The notes beneath the pieces are model-generated. The model was given only the letters and a program-made list of their open reading frames with translations, made no database searches and had not been told where the DNA came from. Positions 1-11,645 of a stretch of DNA of 64,000 bases are shown here, piece by piece; the stretch's first letter is position 1, and each line of letters opens with the position of its first letter. Origin of the DNA: Phlebiopsis flavidoalba (taxonomy: Eukaryota; Basidiomycota; Agaricomycetes; Polyporales; Phanerochaetaceae); NCBI GenBank assembly GCA_035772785.1, contig JAOCPU010000002.1, forward strand, positions 1-64,000, given 5' to 3'. Made by a program: the position numbers and the translations under genes.

Positions 1-539
1 AGGCCTGAAGACGTGAGTGGTGGGTAAAGGTCACTCCGTTGCGAGCTGGTGATCTAGTCTACCTGTCTACTGCGAACTTGAGTCTGCCCTCCGGTCGTGC
101 GCGGAAGCTTGTCCTGAAATATATCGGCCCATACCGCATAGTCAACGGAGACTCGACTACATCCTCGTACACGTTGGACCTCCCGCACTCACTTACGCGA
201 CGCGGAATCTATCCCGATTCCACGTCAGCTTGCTCCGGCGTCATTATGCGAACAACGAAGCACTGTTCCCGCACCGCGATGTCCGGACATTCTATGATAT
301 CAGCGCGAACGACGACTGCGCGGAATGGGTCGTCGATGAGATCAACCGATCATCGCTGGACAGGCACCAACCTCGACTTTCTGGTGAAATGGGTTGTGGG
401 AGAGCCGACCTGGGAGCCGGTGTCTAATTGCGATGAGTTGGAGGCCCTGGACAACTACCTGGACCTCAAGGGTGTCACATTCTGGTCAGATCTACCTCGC
501 GGACCGCTCAAACGGTCGTGCCTCAGCGACCCGCGGTGA
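1..539 (+). pseudogene. Ty3/gypsy chromovirus polyprotein, 3' end (integrase C-terminus plus chromodomain)
   Basis: This is the last part of a retrotransposon pol gene. It opens with the integrase C-terminal motif GDLVYLSTANLSLP followed by GRARKL and KYIGPYRI, which is typical of basidiomycete Ty3/gypsy elements. The frame then shifts near 200-230, where NNEALFPHRDVRTFYDI reads in another frame. It shifts back for LDFLVKWVVGEPTWEP (about 365-425), the aromatic core of a chromodomain that would tether integration to marked chromatin. At least two frameshifts make it non-functional as written. The upstream reverse transcriptase and RNase H lie outside the window. I could not find a 3' LTR immediately downstream. 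Confidence 0.88.
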
Positions 540-1107
540 AGCTCGCGTCGCAGGAGCGGATACCGCCCCCACAGTCGGAGAACCCTCTCGTCACCGCCGT
601 ACTCCGCCGCCAGGGCGCGAGCCGCCTCCGACGGTGGGCGCTCCGAGCCCGGATCCGGGTCTGGTCGACGTTGCTCTCCCCCGTGGCTCGCCCGCGTCGG
701 ACCGTGCACCCGACGTGGAAGCTGCTCGAGCAGTTGACGCCAGAAGATCGCACCGCCGGGCCGGTCCCGCCATGGGCGCCGTTTGTGGCATCACGGCCGT
801 TGCCGTGATGGTACTATACAGTTGTTGCGCACCTGCTGCAGGCGCGCCTATCGTTTTATTATTGCTCAATCTCTCCTCAACATACCCACTCTTTCCCCAT
901 CGAACACCGGCATGGCACCACCAGCGCGCGATTCGTCTCGCACTGGCTCCCGCTCCGACCACGCGGTACCAGCCCGGGCCCCTGGGTCAACGACCCGCTC
1001 TTCGGTCCGCGCCATGCATCCGGCTGCAATGCGTGCACCGAATACGTGGACCACCGCATGCGCAGCGCGGCCGACCCCGTGTACGTGGCGGTTGTCCGCC
1101 ACCTCTA
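540..1107. other. GC-rich stretch after Ty3 pol, no gene recognised
   Basis: Overlapping ORFs rich in Arg, Pro and Ala occur in several frames on both strands, which is what GC-rich non-coding DNA gives by chance. No domain motif is seen. It probably belongs to the untranslated tail of the Ty3 element, but no LTR border is visible. Confidence 0.4.
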
Positions 1108-1225
1108 GGCAACCCAGTAATGCATAACATCCCAGCCTCGTCTGTTCGGCCGTGATGCATTAATCTCCAGGCAGCTTTGATACATCATCTGCTGCTACAC
1201 ACCTGGGAGCTGGGTTTGAATATGT
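1108..1225 (+). repeat. Dispersed repeat, copy 1
   Basis: It resembles 25272-25383. Both begin with CTAGGCAACC, contain ATGCAT near the start, then GATGCATTA followed by TCTCCAG, and end in CTGGGTTTGAAT. The last block resembles a tRNA B-box (GGTTTGAATCC in the other copy). The element boundaries and family are not known. Confidence 0.45.
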
Positions 1226-1898
1226 GATAGCGGCACCAGCCGGCACCGTTTTTTGCTAAAAGCGGTATTTCTTTGATAGTGGCCTGATCACCAGAGCAAG
1301 TAGCCATTTCATAAAACCCTCTGGGCATGGTAGAAACCGTCTTGTGAAACCGCCGGCTGGTTTTCCTCAGCCTCTCGCCCTATATGTGGGTTGCTTTTGC
1401 GAAATGGGGCTGGCGGGTATTTGATGGATCAGTTTTGGCGTCTATGTTCTGATCATCCTCAAATCTAATGCTCAGTGCTTATTGACCTCAAACATAGCCG
1501 TTTTGGTAGTCCAAATAGGTAAGAGGTGGTCGGTGTGGCGGCCTTGTGGCGGCGCCTGGCGCCGTGTCGGGGCTGCTGGCGCTGGGAGGGAGCTACCGGC
1601 GCTATCGGGGGTAGGTGCAGCCGCGCGCGCTTCCATTTTAGGTAGCTGGCCCAAACCAATGATGGCGCATCATTTGACCATTCCTGGCGGCTACCCTGGC
1701 CCACAGCATTGGATTGGGCCTCATTGCAGCTATTGCACAGATATTAGAAGAGCTGTAATTAAATGTAAACTACTACAGCTTTTATATACAGTATAGAGTA
1801 ACAATTATAAGTGGATGAATGTACAGATTAGAGCATGAAAGAGAAAGGAAAGGCTGCATGTGGGCTATACCAGCATAGCACCCCTATGCGCGGGACAA
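1226..1898. other. Non-coding; contains a short block shared with 32105-32175
   Basis: No gene is supported. A block at about 1305-1375 (ATGGTAGAAA, then CTTGTGAAACCGC) is clearly related to 32105-32175 (ATGGTAGAAA, then CTTATGAAACCGC) in the same orientation, so it is part of another old dispersed repeat. Confidence 0.4.
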
Positions 1899-4605
1899 TT
1901 AGAGGACTGTAAGATACATGAGACGGCAGCGGAGAGCATACGACGGTAGTGGGAAGCATATAATGGCGGGGGTATAAACAAAAGCGGCGGCGCGCAAAGA
2001 AGAACAACGGTGGGGTGCGGTGGGGTGAGAAACACGGCACCACCCTATGCACGAGCGCATTTCGTCGGCTTTCCCACGCGAGAGCTTTCCCGTCGCCTTC
2101 TTGCGCTTTCCGGCGGTGACAGGAACGTTTGCTATCGTCGTCACTATTGCCGTCTGGATTGGACGACGCGTCTTGGTCGCTGCGTGTGGGGATCCCGAGG
2201 ACCCACGCGACGTCCTCGACGGCGAGCGTCCACGCAGTTTTTTTTCAGCCACGCGTGTACTGCTCGCCGCCTGCTGACACCTTGCGGCTCCGATCCAGAG
2301 GAGGGCGACAAGCACCAGATAGATGCCGCTTTTCCCAGAAATGCGCAGGCCCTTGAAGGCGGCGGGCGGCGGACACGTTGGCGGGTTTGTTGTAACCGTC
2401 TGCACCGCGGCAGGCAGGTTGAAGTGCGCGCCACCACTTGAAAGTGGCGTTAGCGAAGTCCTCAATGTCCTCGTCGACCTTCTCTCCCAAACATCCGGTC
2501 GTCCAGCCTTGAACCATTCGGGCAGTATCTGTGGACGCAGCGTACTCCGAGGGAGACGTTGACCGTCGCACCAGTTGGCACGACGTTCAGCAACGAGGAA
2601 GCTCTCGATGCAGGTTGACCAGGTAGAACCACCGCTTGTGAAGTCGACCAAGGGCTTGTATGCAGCTTGAAGGTCGGAAGGCGCCTCTTCGAGGATATCC
2701 GTGAGGCGTGAGAGGGAGTCCGTCGGGGAGGTCAACTGGGGCGCGGGCACTGGAACAGAAGCCGGAGGAGACAACACCGGGGCGGAGCAACCGCCGCGTG
2801 AGAGGACGGCAGTTGCAACGGTGCGAGAAGCACCGACAGCGAATTGGTGGGCGGCGCGCAGGCAGCTGTGTCATGGGTGATGTGTCGAGGAGCACGGGAT
2901 CGATTGCGCACGGTGGCTGGGTGGAGGGGACGGGGACGGAGAGCAGAGGAGGCGACGGCGAGGACTGCGCGGTCCCCTCGAACAGGGTTACGTTGGGCTC
3001 TCGATGCGGCGGGAGCATACTGTCGGACGCTGTGGCATCACCCAGAGTGGCTGGCGGCGCTGTGTCGTGTTCAGAGTCCACATGCCGTGAGGAAGAAGAA
3101 GGCGATGTGTTGGTAGCAGACTCCCCAGATGAGGGCTCGAACGGCGCCGGCGCGTCGGCGGCGGAGATTGCGTGGGGAGAGGGGCGAGCGACGGCGCATC
3201 AGCGATGGGTTCGACATGCGAGGGAAACGCGTCGGAGGCCGGCTTATCGACGGCGATGGGCTGCTCGTCATGCGGAGACGGCGCATCCACAGCGCGCTCG
3301 GTGGACGTGGGTACTCGGGCGGCAGTGTCTCAGCAGTGACGTGATCTTCTTGAGAGAGGGCGCAGTAGCGGGCGACATATCCGAGGAGTGCGACGGCGAG
3401 CGCAGCAGGGGTGGCGGGGTCGTTGAAGGTGTCTGCGAGTGCGAGGAAGGCAGGGGGCGCGACGAGCGCATTCTTCTGGGCTGTACACCTCGCGCGCAAA
3501 CTTCGTCATGAGGTTCTGGATGGTCGCGAGGTCCCTAGGCGAATGGGTTGACCATTTCTGTCCATTTGGTGTGGTACCTTCATGCCAGCTACAGAAGGTG
3601 AGTCACTAGACCTGGGAGAGCTAAATGAGACTGACCTCTTCATCTGGATGTCCCCATTCGCGGATGGCATTGGTCCGCAGAGCAACACAGTGCACGCGAG
3701 ACCCGTCATCTCGTGGATTCCCTCGCAAACCGCCTTGAGGATGATTGGAATGTGCTTGAGAGCCCTGTAAAGACAGTCAGGCATGAGTTGCCCGCAATTA
3801 AGATGTAAGGCTTACAGCTCATACTCCTCTGGTGTCTTGGGAAGGGCGTGCTCGTACTTCAGCTTCGCAGAAGCTTTCCGATCAGCGACGTCCGCGTCAA
3901 CCTCGGCCTTGAGCTGTTCGGCATAATCTTCGCCTTGCTTCTTGATGTATGCCTTTGCAACCTTGGTGCGTATCTGGACGAGACAAGGAGCCTTCTTGTC
4001 CTTGCCAGTCTTCCCCTGCTCAACGCGGGTCTCCCAGTCCTTGGTCGCGGCTTTGAAGCGGTCGGCAACGTCGGCGGCGATGGTATCAGGGTACACCTTC
4101 TGCAACCACTGCACGAGAGAATACTTGCGAGTGGTTTCTTCGTTGCCTTTGAAGATAGTGGCGCAGAGTCGTTGCCAATCGGCGCGGAGCCAGTGGTCGG
4201 AGTACTTCTTGAAATGATGGTGGTACCAGTTGACGATTTTCTAGAACGACATCAGTTGAGTTGATTCAATGAAGAGAAGGTAACATACCTTTCTGATGGT
4301 CTTGAACTGTGCGACCTTGATCGCAACCTCAGCTGGATCCAGCCCTTCCAGACCGGGGTATGAGGCTCGCAGCCGGTTCGACGTCCGGGACGTCGTTGTC
4401 GTCCTCCGCGTCTACGGTCACGTCGAGATCGTAACCGTGAATCCGGACTACCCTCGGCGGTGATGCTGTTGTAAAACACGCCCACCGTGCCGTTTTTGGT
4501 CGCCAGCTCCCAGGCGTCCTTCTTGCCGGAAAGCAGGGTAAACAGCGACCCTTGTACCCACGATTTACGCCCGCGGGGTTTGGGTGCAGAGGATTTGGCC
4601 GGCAT
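1899..4605 (-). pseudogene. Conserved Agaricomycete orphan-family protein (N-terminal RGRKSW type), frameshifted
   Basis: This looks like one multi-exon gene on the minus strand. The N-terminus (4605) reads PRGRKSWVQGSLFTLL, then HGYDLDVTVDAEDDNDV and EGLDPAEVAIKVAQF in other frames. Splice-like sites (AGAAAG/GTATGT near 4288) lead to KIVNWYHHHFKKYSD and a Lys-rich segment down to 3812. Next come ALKHIPIILKA and the motif LCGPMPSANGDI (3506-3784). A low-complexity Ser/Pro region follows, then WSTCIESFLVAE, FKWWRALQPACR and GIYLVLVALLWIG (2250-2650). This order is familiar from large hypothetical proteins repeated many times in mushroom genomes, often near transposons. No biochemical role is known to me. 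Several frameshifts break it. The Met at 4605 is the natural start. Confidence 0.6.
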
Positions 4606-4977
4606 AAACGCGATGTAATTAGGAGGAAATTAGATGAGAGTAGAAAAGTAAATGTTTAAGTTTCGAATAGAAAGAGACGGAAACGGGGCGAACGAATTAA
4701 GAAAAAGTCAACGAGCGCAGGAACAAACGAAATCTCGCGGCGGTGGCAACGGAAGCGCCTGGACTGACTGCGCCCGACGGCGGGACAGGCGCAGATGCGC
4801 CTCACGTGGATATTCAATCTCCGCTCGAGGAGGGTTCATCAGCGTTTCGCTTAGCGAGCCAACTTGAACCAATACCCCCACCATCTCCTCTCCCTTGGCT
4901 TCCTGTCCTCGCTGTCGCATTGCTCTCGTTTTGCTCTGTCCGTTCTCTCGTTTTACTCCGCTCGTTCTCTATGCCCT
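4606..4977. promoter_or_regulatory. Divergent intergenic region between two clade-specific genes
   Basis: These 372 bases separate the start of the minus-strand orphan gene (4605) from the plus-strand gene starting at 4978, so they must hold both promoters if the genes are expressed. The sequence just upstream of 4978 is pyrimidine-rich with CTCGTTTT and CTCGTTCTC tracts, common at fungal start sites. No clear TATA box is seen. Confidence 0.35.
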
Positions 4978-7245
4978 ATGCCCACGTCCGACTCCAGCTC
5001 CGCCTCAGATGAGGCTGAGTTCTATGACATCGAACCAGATGTGTCAGATATCCTCTCCGACTTGTCATTCTCTCTCGTTTCCAATGTCCCGGATGGTGAG
5101 TGATTACCCTACAACAGAGCCCGGCTGATCAATCTATAGATATCACTTCGCTAGCCCCGTCTGACTCCTGCTCTACCCGTCTTCAACAGCCTCATTTGTA
5201 CGGTTTCACACTGCGTCCGCCGACACCGCCGCCCTTCAGCCGCACGCACTTTCCATGTTTCGTTGTGCCCGATCCGCTTGCCACGTCATCCCCGGCCACG
5301 CCAATCCGGCCACGTGTCGCTACCTACGCCGAGGCTGCAACTCAAACTCCGACCCCCGCGTCAACAGCGGCGTCCAATCTTCTCCGGTTTTTTCTTCGTC
5401 GTTCCCGTGCTCACCGCTTGTAGCTTCAGAACCCGGCAGATCTTCACCTCCCACTCGCCCTCCAAGCCACCCTCCTCCCAGCCCTCCTCCCGCGGGCGCG
5501 GCGAAGGGCCCCTCGGCCCATCGAGGAAGTTTACCCATTCGCATACGCGTCGTCGCGTAGCACTGTCATCGATTCGGATATCTTTGCATGGCTGAGTGAT
5601 CTCGACAATAGATGGAGAATCGACGACGCTCAGCGGACGGCGCGTCTGAGAACGCATGAATGGGCGACAGCTTCCCCGCAACGCCCAGACGACTCGCTTA
5701 TTGACGAGTCGGTGATATGTTGCTCCCCCGACGGTTGTGGTGAGTCCTTGTACGTAACCCCTCACATACGCGACCTGATTGCGCCCAGCCTTCCACAGCA
5801 TCGCCTTTCGCAAACCCGCTTGTCGTCCGCTCAGGCGAGACTTTGTGTACGTAGCGAAGCTTGGCGTTGAAGCTTCCCACTCACCGCCATTTCAGGGAAG
5901 CTCTGTCTAAACCGACCGCCGTCCCCTCCCCACTCGCGATTGCCGTCTGCCAGCGCACGGCCGCTGCCGCCAACTCCCCAACATTCCTCGCTACCCCAAA
6001 CGCATATAACATCCCAGCCCACGCTATCTCCGAGGCCGTTACCAGCGACGCCCCAGCCCTCTCTCATTCCGCAACCGACGCCAACGCCCGCGTCGACACC
6101 CGTCCCGTCGCAACCGTGCCCGTCGTTGAAGTCGGCAGGGACTTCGAAGTCAACGCCTCGACACTCGTCATCGACGCCCCAAGCACTCGCCGTCGTCGCA
6201 CAAGCTCTTGTCATCGTTGACTAAGCCCTCGCCCTCGCCAAAGAATCCCTCGTCTTCGTCGAGCAAGCCCTCGTCGGAGTCAAGCAAGCCGTCGTCGAAG
6301 TCAGCCAGGTCGCCATCCACTCTGGGTGCATCTCACCAGGTGATGCAAAGAGTGTCGCCAAACCCCGTCCTCAGGTGTTCCATCTCAACCCATTGCCCCC
6401 GCCTGTTGCTCCTGCCTGGTCGCGTTTGCCTGACGATGTTCCGCCGCCACCTGCGACCGCCAGTCATGTAAGGTTGTCAACAATGTATGACCATGTATCA
6501 TCCAGGCCTAGACCTGATGACCCTTTACAGGCCGCAATCACCTCCCTTCAAGGCCGTCATACGCGGCGTGTCCACCGGACGTCTTCAACAATAAGTAAGT
6601 TGCATATACCCAACTCAACATTAGTACTGACGATGTTATGTGTTGCAGGGCTGACGCCCTCGCTGCCCTCTTGTGGCATCAGACAGGGCCATCATACTCT
6701 CGTACGACACACGTGCGCAGGCGGAAGAGGCATACGACCTTGCCCTACAGCGCGGCGTTGTCTGTGAGCTCGATCCCGCCAGTCCGTCGTGGCGGCATAT
6801 AGTCAGGATCATACCACACCTGCCGCCATTGCCATTGGACGACCCTTCATTGTGGTGGTGGTACTCTGATGTACCGCCCACACATGCGAAGTACATTGTC
6901 GTCATTCGGGGCTTCGAAGTCGGCATATTCGAGGGCTGGTAAGTGGTAGTGACTACATCGCCGATGATACTAATGCTCTTCAGGTTGAATGCATTTGAGT
7001 ACTGCGCCTTCGTCAAGGGTGCTCATTATCGCGGCTTCTTCAACAGCTCCGCCGCTGTACACGCGTGGTTAAGTGCGTCGGCGATTCAAGGCTTCGTCTA
7101 TCGCATTCCGTGGCCCGTGCGTTGGGGGCGCAAGTGTTTCCAACACCTATACTCTCTGGGCGTGATGCCATGGCGGGCGCGACTCCGTCGTCGTCGTCGT
7201 CTCCATCGGGGGTCGTCTCCATCGGGCGTGATGCCACCCTCTTAG
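4978..7245 (+). pseudogene. Acidic/Pro-Ser-rich protein with C-terminal RNase H1 N-terminal (viroplasmin-type) domains
   Basis: The start ATG at 4978 gives MPTSDSSSASDEAEFYDIEP, then DVSDILSDLSFS. A GTGAGT..TAG intron follows at about 5097-5140, then a long Pro/Ser-rich low-complexity region with frameshifts (5140-6600). The C-terminal part carries YDTRAQAEEAYDLALQRGVV (6700-6760) and, after a spacer, KYIVVIRGFEVGIFEGW. A clean intron (GTAAGT..CTTCAG) leads to FEYCAFVKGAHYRGFFNS. The pattern 'Y-V-V-RG-x-VG-I-W' then 'F-K-x-F-S-A-x-A' is that of the small RNase H1 N-terminal hybrid-binding fold, also called Cauli_VI or viroplasmin. Similar proteins are multiplied in Agaricomycetes. No RNase H catalytic domain is present. 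The function is unknown. Confidence 0.55.
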
Positions 7246-7610
7246 TCTCTGTCGGGCATGATGCCGTCGTCGTCGTTTCTCTCGGGCGTGATGCCACTGT
7301 TCTCGTCTCTGCCCCTCGGGCATGATGCCGTTGCTGTCATTTCTCTCGTGGCGTGATGCCACCACTCTCGTCTCTGTTGGGCATGATGCTGCCGCCGTCG
7401 TTTCTCTCGCCACCACTCTCGTCTCTGTCGGGCATGATGCCGCCGCCGTCGTTTCTCTGCCTCGGGCCCCCGTGATGCCACCGCTCTCGTCTCTGTCGGG
7501 CATGATGCCGCCGTCGTCGTTTCTATCGGGCGTGATGCCGCTGTTGTCGGTTTCACTCGGCATGGTGCCGCTGTCATCTTCACTGGGCGTGATGCCGCTC
7601 TCGTCGTCTC
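7158..7610 (+). repeat. Minisatellite with GGGCRTGATGCCR core
   Basis: About 13 copies of the core GGGCRTGATGCC recur every 28-35 bases, separated by variable CTCTCGTCTCTGTC and CGTCGTCGTTTCTCTC spacers. It begins at the 3' end of the preceding gene, so it may once have coded for its tail. Unit length and spacer type vary, so it is an imperfect higher-order array. Confidence 0.85.
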
Positions 7611-7619
7611 CCGTGTAGT

Positions 7620-8634
7620 TTGCTCTGTACCCTCGTCATACTGCGATATTTGTGTTTCTGTTTTCTTGAATATCATTTCTTGGATTGCGTCATTGGAGTA
7701 TGTGTGATTTTTTGAGTGAACATTGGCCTAACCCTAACCATAAACTGCCATATATAGGCATGAAAGCTCCAAATGGGGTGTAGAGTTGAGTGTGGCTAGG
7801 TGAGAAAGCTCGTGTGGGTAAGGGCAGTGATAGCGCATTTGCAGCACATACATGTGCTGATGATGAATCTCTTGCAGTTGAGCAAAACGAGTGCTAGCTC
7901 ATACATGTGTGTACTTGCCGGCGCGACTCACGCAATTGTGCACTTACCATCAAGGGCACCTTCGTCACCGGAGGGAATGCCCAGCAAGAGACGCTATGAC
8001 TATGAATTGCAAACGGCCATGTTGACTACACATCGCTCATACTGTCGCGGTGGAAGTTGGAACACAAATCGTTGGCCGCCCGTGTGTTTCTCATTCGACA
8101 ACCTTGACAGTTCTCGACAGTGCGCATGTCCCCTGTTTCAATGTAGCAGCGTGTCAATGAGTATCTACGAGCCAAGATGTTACTCACTGTAGCAAATAGT
8201 ACTCCTTAGATTGCCCCAGCACCATCCGTGCTCTGCCTGAGTCTCGTCCGTGACGCACGAACCAGTGGCCATGACGTCTGATGAGAGAAGCCCAAACTTT
8301 AGTATCGCAGAAGGTAAAGCGTAAAACGTGGGATCACCTCACCTTCGGTCAGCGTCCTAATAGCTCTCTTTGTTCCGAGGTGCATATCTTTCTTCTGAGC
8401 TATGAGTATCCTCATCTCATCCTTCGAGATGCGGCTTGACGGACTCACCAACGTGGTATGTGTAGAGTTGGTGTAGAGCGCTTAGCGCTCGAAACAAACT
8501 CTTCTCCGTCCCCACCACTTGCCACCACTCTCGTTTCCGTTTCTCTGTTTTTCCTCGTCTCTCGTCTCTGTTGTCGCTTCACCCCTTCCGCTCGTCTCAG
8601 TCTCTCAACGTGTCTGCATAACCAGGCGTGAGTG
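7620..8634. other. No gene recognised
   Basis: Short ORFs only, without motifs or plausible intron structure. The stretch 8500-8630 is CT-rich and repeats the CTCGTCTCTG words of the neighbouring minisatellite, so it may be a decayed extension of that array. Confidence 0.35.
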
Positions 8635-11119
8635 TGTAGTCGTTTTACAAAAAAGCCCTGTTATCTCTTGCTGCTTGTATTGTAAAATAGCCAACGTCAA
8701 TCATAGGATTAAGCGCCCGTTGTTTTAAAAAGGGGGGTCCCATTTTTTTCATGTTTGCGTAATGTAGCCCCATCAAAACAAAACATATGTCAGTTAAGCA
8801 CTTTGTCCATATGTTTTGATGGGAAGGAGCTATGTGGCAAAATAGAGTTTTCTAACATAAGCAACCCCATGGAATTTGCGGAAAAAAAGCGCTCAAAAAG
8901 CGCCAGGAACTGGCTCCCATCAAAAAGCTTTGTGGCACTGATGGTGTGCCTGCTTCCAGATAGGATTCTGCTTCCATCAAATTAGATTAGATATTGATGG
9001 GCTAGCTCCTGCCATTTATATTCCGCTTTTTCCTGCCTATTTCTGCTGCTATTCCTGCCCTCCCCTTTCGTTCCCCTCCATTTTTTTGTGTAGGTTACAT
9101 AGATATACATCTGTAGAGCTCAGATCTCAATTTTTGAGAGGTTCCATGATGTGCAGGGCCCACAGTAAAATAAATACCATTATAATTAATAAAAAAACGG
9201 TCAAATGGCACATTGGGGGGTATACCCTGGGGGAATGGGGGCCTACAAATGGGCGGTATGCTTGCCATTGTATAGGGATACATTGGGGAAATACAGAAAT
9301 CAAGTTTGGAGCTATCCAAGCACATGGGAACAATAGGGATATATATTATTCTGGGGAAAAGCGGAAAAATAATATTTGGGCAGGTTCCCTTGGGGGTATT
9401 ATTTGGTCTGAGGGTCGTTGTTAACTATCTAGGATATTCATATAGCATTGGAATAGTGTACATACAACACTGGAACACCAGGGGATCAATACAGCACATG
9501 CTACACCCTGATATATACCCCAAAATGGGGTACCTAGCATATAAAAGCGAAAATGCGCATTTACCCCTGGGCTCTACAGCGGTGGAATACCTTCTGGATG
9601 GTGGTATATATACTCTCTGCATGTAGGGGCATGTGTGGAATTAGTTGTGAAGCTTTAGAACAACTTCCCCAGGTGCTGAAGCCCTTAAACCCAAAAAAAA
9701 AAAGCGCCATTTAGGGTTTAAAAAACCAAAAACATGTGCACCTATTCACACACAGGGCAGTATAATTCAATTCCAGCTGTAGAACACATCCTACATAGTG
9801 CCCACACATGCTACAATTTTAGTTTACATCAATCCCCCAAGTGGGTGGAAAGATGTGCTAGTGTTACAACAGAATGCATGGGTTTAACATGATTCTCTGT
9901 ATAATTACACAACTTCCTGTCTGTTTCTATGCTCTGGCAGGCTGTACATGTCCCCTCCTTTCGCAAATTTGTATATAAGGGTTTTCAGGGGTGTAGAATA
10001 TGATGGAGATATCAGCTAAGCTTCAATTGTACTGGAATACCATGTTTTTCTGGCTTAACCCTAAAAATCCGAAAATAAGCGCCAGGATAATCGACCAAGA
10101 TCTGGAGAATCGCACTAGCTACAGCCATCCCATTGTCTCCACAATTTATGAGCATGTACTAGGTACCCATAGGGTACTTTCTATCCGCTCAGAATAGCAG
10201 ATTATTGATCTGGAGGGTATAGGGGGAGTAGCCATCAATTCCGCAAAAATATGTTCTCAAACATTCATATCATGTTTAAACTCTTTGATCTACATAATGA
10301 GAATACTTCTAAATAGTGTATCTACATGGGGGAAAATGCTCAGAACAATCCCCAATCAATAGGAAGCAATGCCCAGACCCCCAGATTTCGAAAAATACCA
10401 GGAAATTCGAAACAATTCCCAGGATAATGGGAATGTGTCAGATGATGTTCCTATGTTATGGGCATACTCAGGGAACATATAGAAGCTCAAACGAGAAGCA
10501 GCAAGGCCAGGGGAATGCAGGGGAACCCAGGGTACCCTATTGAAAATCGCGAAAAAAGCGAAATAAAATCAAATTATATTGGTAGCACCCCTGACAGGCT
10601 AAATATGGTAATTCTGTTCGGTGAGCATGTTCTAAACATACATAGGTACTCAAACTACAATACAGCGCCCTAAATAAGCAAGGGGGAAGCTGGGGAGCAA
10701 CCCCAAATACAGCCCAAAAGCGGAATTGATGGGAAGCGGATTGCCATCAATTCCCAGCCTAATTGGGCAAGGGGGCGCATTGTGGGTCCACCCACAGGGT
10801 CCAGCCGCCTTCTCGCGCTTTTTGGGCGCTTATTTTGCGTGCAAAAGGTCGTGTTAAAAAAATTGATGGCATCCTAGCTCATTTATTTCTCCACCAAATT
10901 TTGTCATGCTGATATGTTTAGGAAGCCAGAAAGCAGGGCTTCAAAAAAGAAAATTACCATTTTTGGAAGTTGTCAGCCTTTTTGTAAAACACACCCCCAT
11001 TTTAAAAAGGATGTCAGCCTAAGCCTGGGACCCCCCTTTTTAAAAGGCTCCTAAGATGGCCTGTCTATTTTACAATACAGCCAGTTACAGATCTGTGGGT
11101 GTTTTGTAAAAGGACTACA
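8635..11119 (+). mobile_element. 2.49-kb non-autonomous TIR element, copy 1
   Basis: Left end TGTAGTCGTTTTACAAAA (8635) is matched in reverse complement by the right end TTTTGTAAAAGGACTACA (11119). Inner blocks TGTATTGTAAAATAG and TTTAAAAAGGGGGGTCCCA are also inverted at the two ends. The interior is clearly related, in reverse orientation, to 21355-24796. No ORF exceeds about 112 codons and no transposase motif is seen, so it would need a transposase from elsewhere. No convincing target duplication is visible. Confidence 0.82.
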
Positions 11120-11219
11120 TGGTCTGGTGGCATAACGTGAGTCCCCAATTCTACTCCTCTTTCTCTTTTTCGTACGTTGCCCTTGCGACGGCATCTTGAA
11201 GAGTGCGAGCCGTTTCGCT

Positions 11220-11509
11220 GGATCGAACAACGGTCCTACCGAGGGCTGGCGTAGCAAAGAAACACATGCCGATACCGTGAAGAATGCACGCACCGGTGGC
11301 CTGGTGGCTGGGCACACACCTAGGCCTGCTCTCAAATGAATCGAACAACGGTTCTGCTGAGAGGGGGCAGGCATGTGGTTGTGCGAGGCTATTGGACATT
11401 TGGTTGCATTCTGAGGCTTCTGCATCCCGGTGCTCGTTGTCTACAGTCGCTTGGGGGCTCGTCGTTTTACGCTCACCCTCGAACCCAATGAATCGAACAA
11501 CGGTTCTGC
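11220..11509 (+). repeat. Three direct copies of a GAATCGAACAACGGTTCTGC motif upstream of the Tet-like gene
   Basis: The motif AATCGAACAACGGTTCTGC occurs at about 11339-11357 and 11491-11509, with a diverged copy (GATCGAACAACGGTCC) at 11221-11236. All are in the same orientation, 120-155 bases apart, and end about 140 bases before the likely start codon at 11646. They could be regulatory or the remains of a tandem array. Confidence 0.5.
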
Positions 11510-11645
11510 GGACTTTGGGGCCAAAGCTACTCGCAGCCTTCGAGCTTCGACCGACACGTCTCTGGACGCAGTGTACGCCAGATCCTACAACTTTTTATAC
11601 AGTCACTTGTCGTACACATTTGCTAACTACTGCCATCCTCTCTAG

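Noticed and set aside
394..1155. 253-codon plus-strand ORF
   Set aside because: It overlaps the chromodomain in another frame, is Arg/Pro/Ala-rich, and overlaps equally long ORFs on the other strand. GC-rich chance frame.
7728..7746. Telomere-like CCTAACCCTAACC
   Set aside because: Only two units, inside ordinary sequence; not an array.
9306..9626. ORF of about 100 codons present in both copies of the 2.49-kb element
   Set aside because: The frame is similar in both copies but ends differently and shows no codon-position bias by eye. Shared ancestry of the DNA explains it.
8627..11145. CGTGAGT near both ends of the 2.49-kb copy 1 as a target duplication
   Set aside because: On the right it lies about 16 bases outside the inverted repeat, and GTGAGT is a common splice-donor word. 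Treated as chance.
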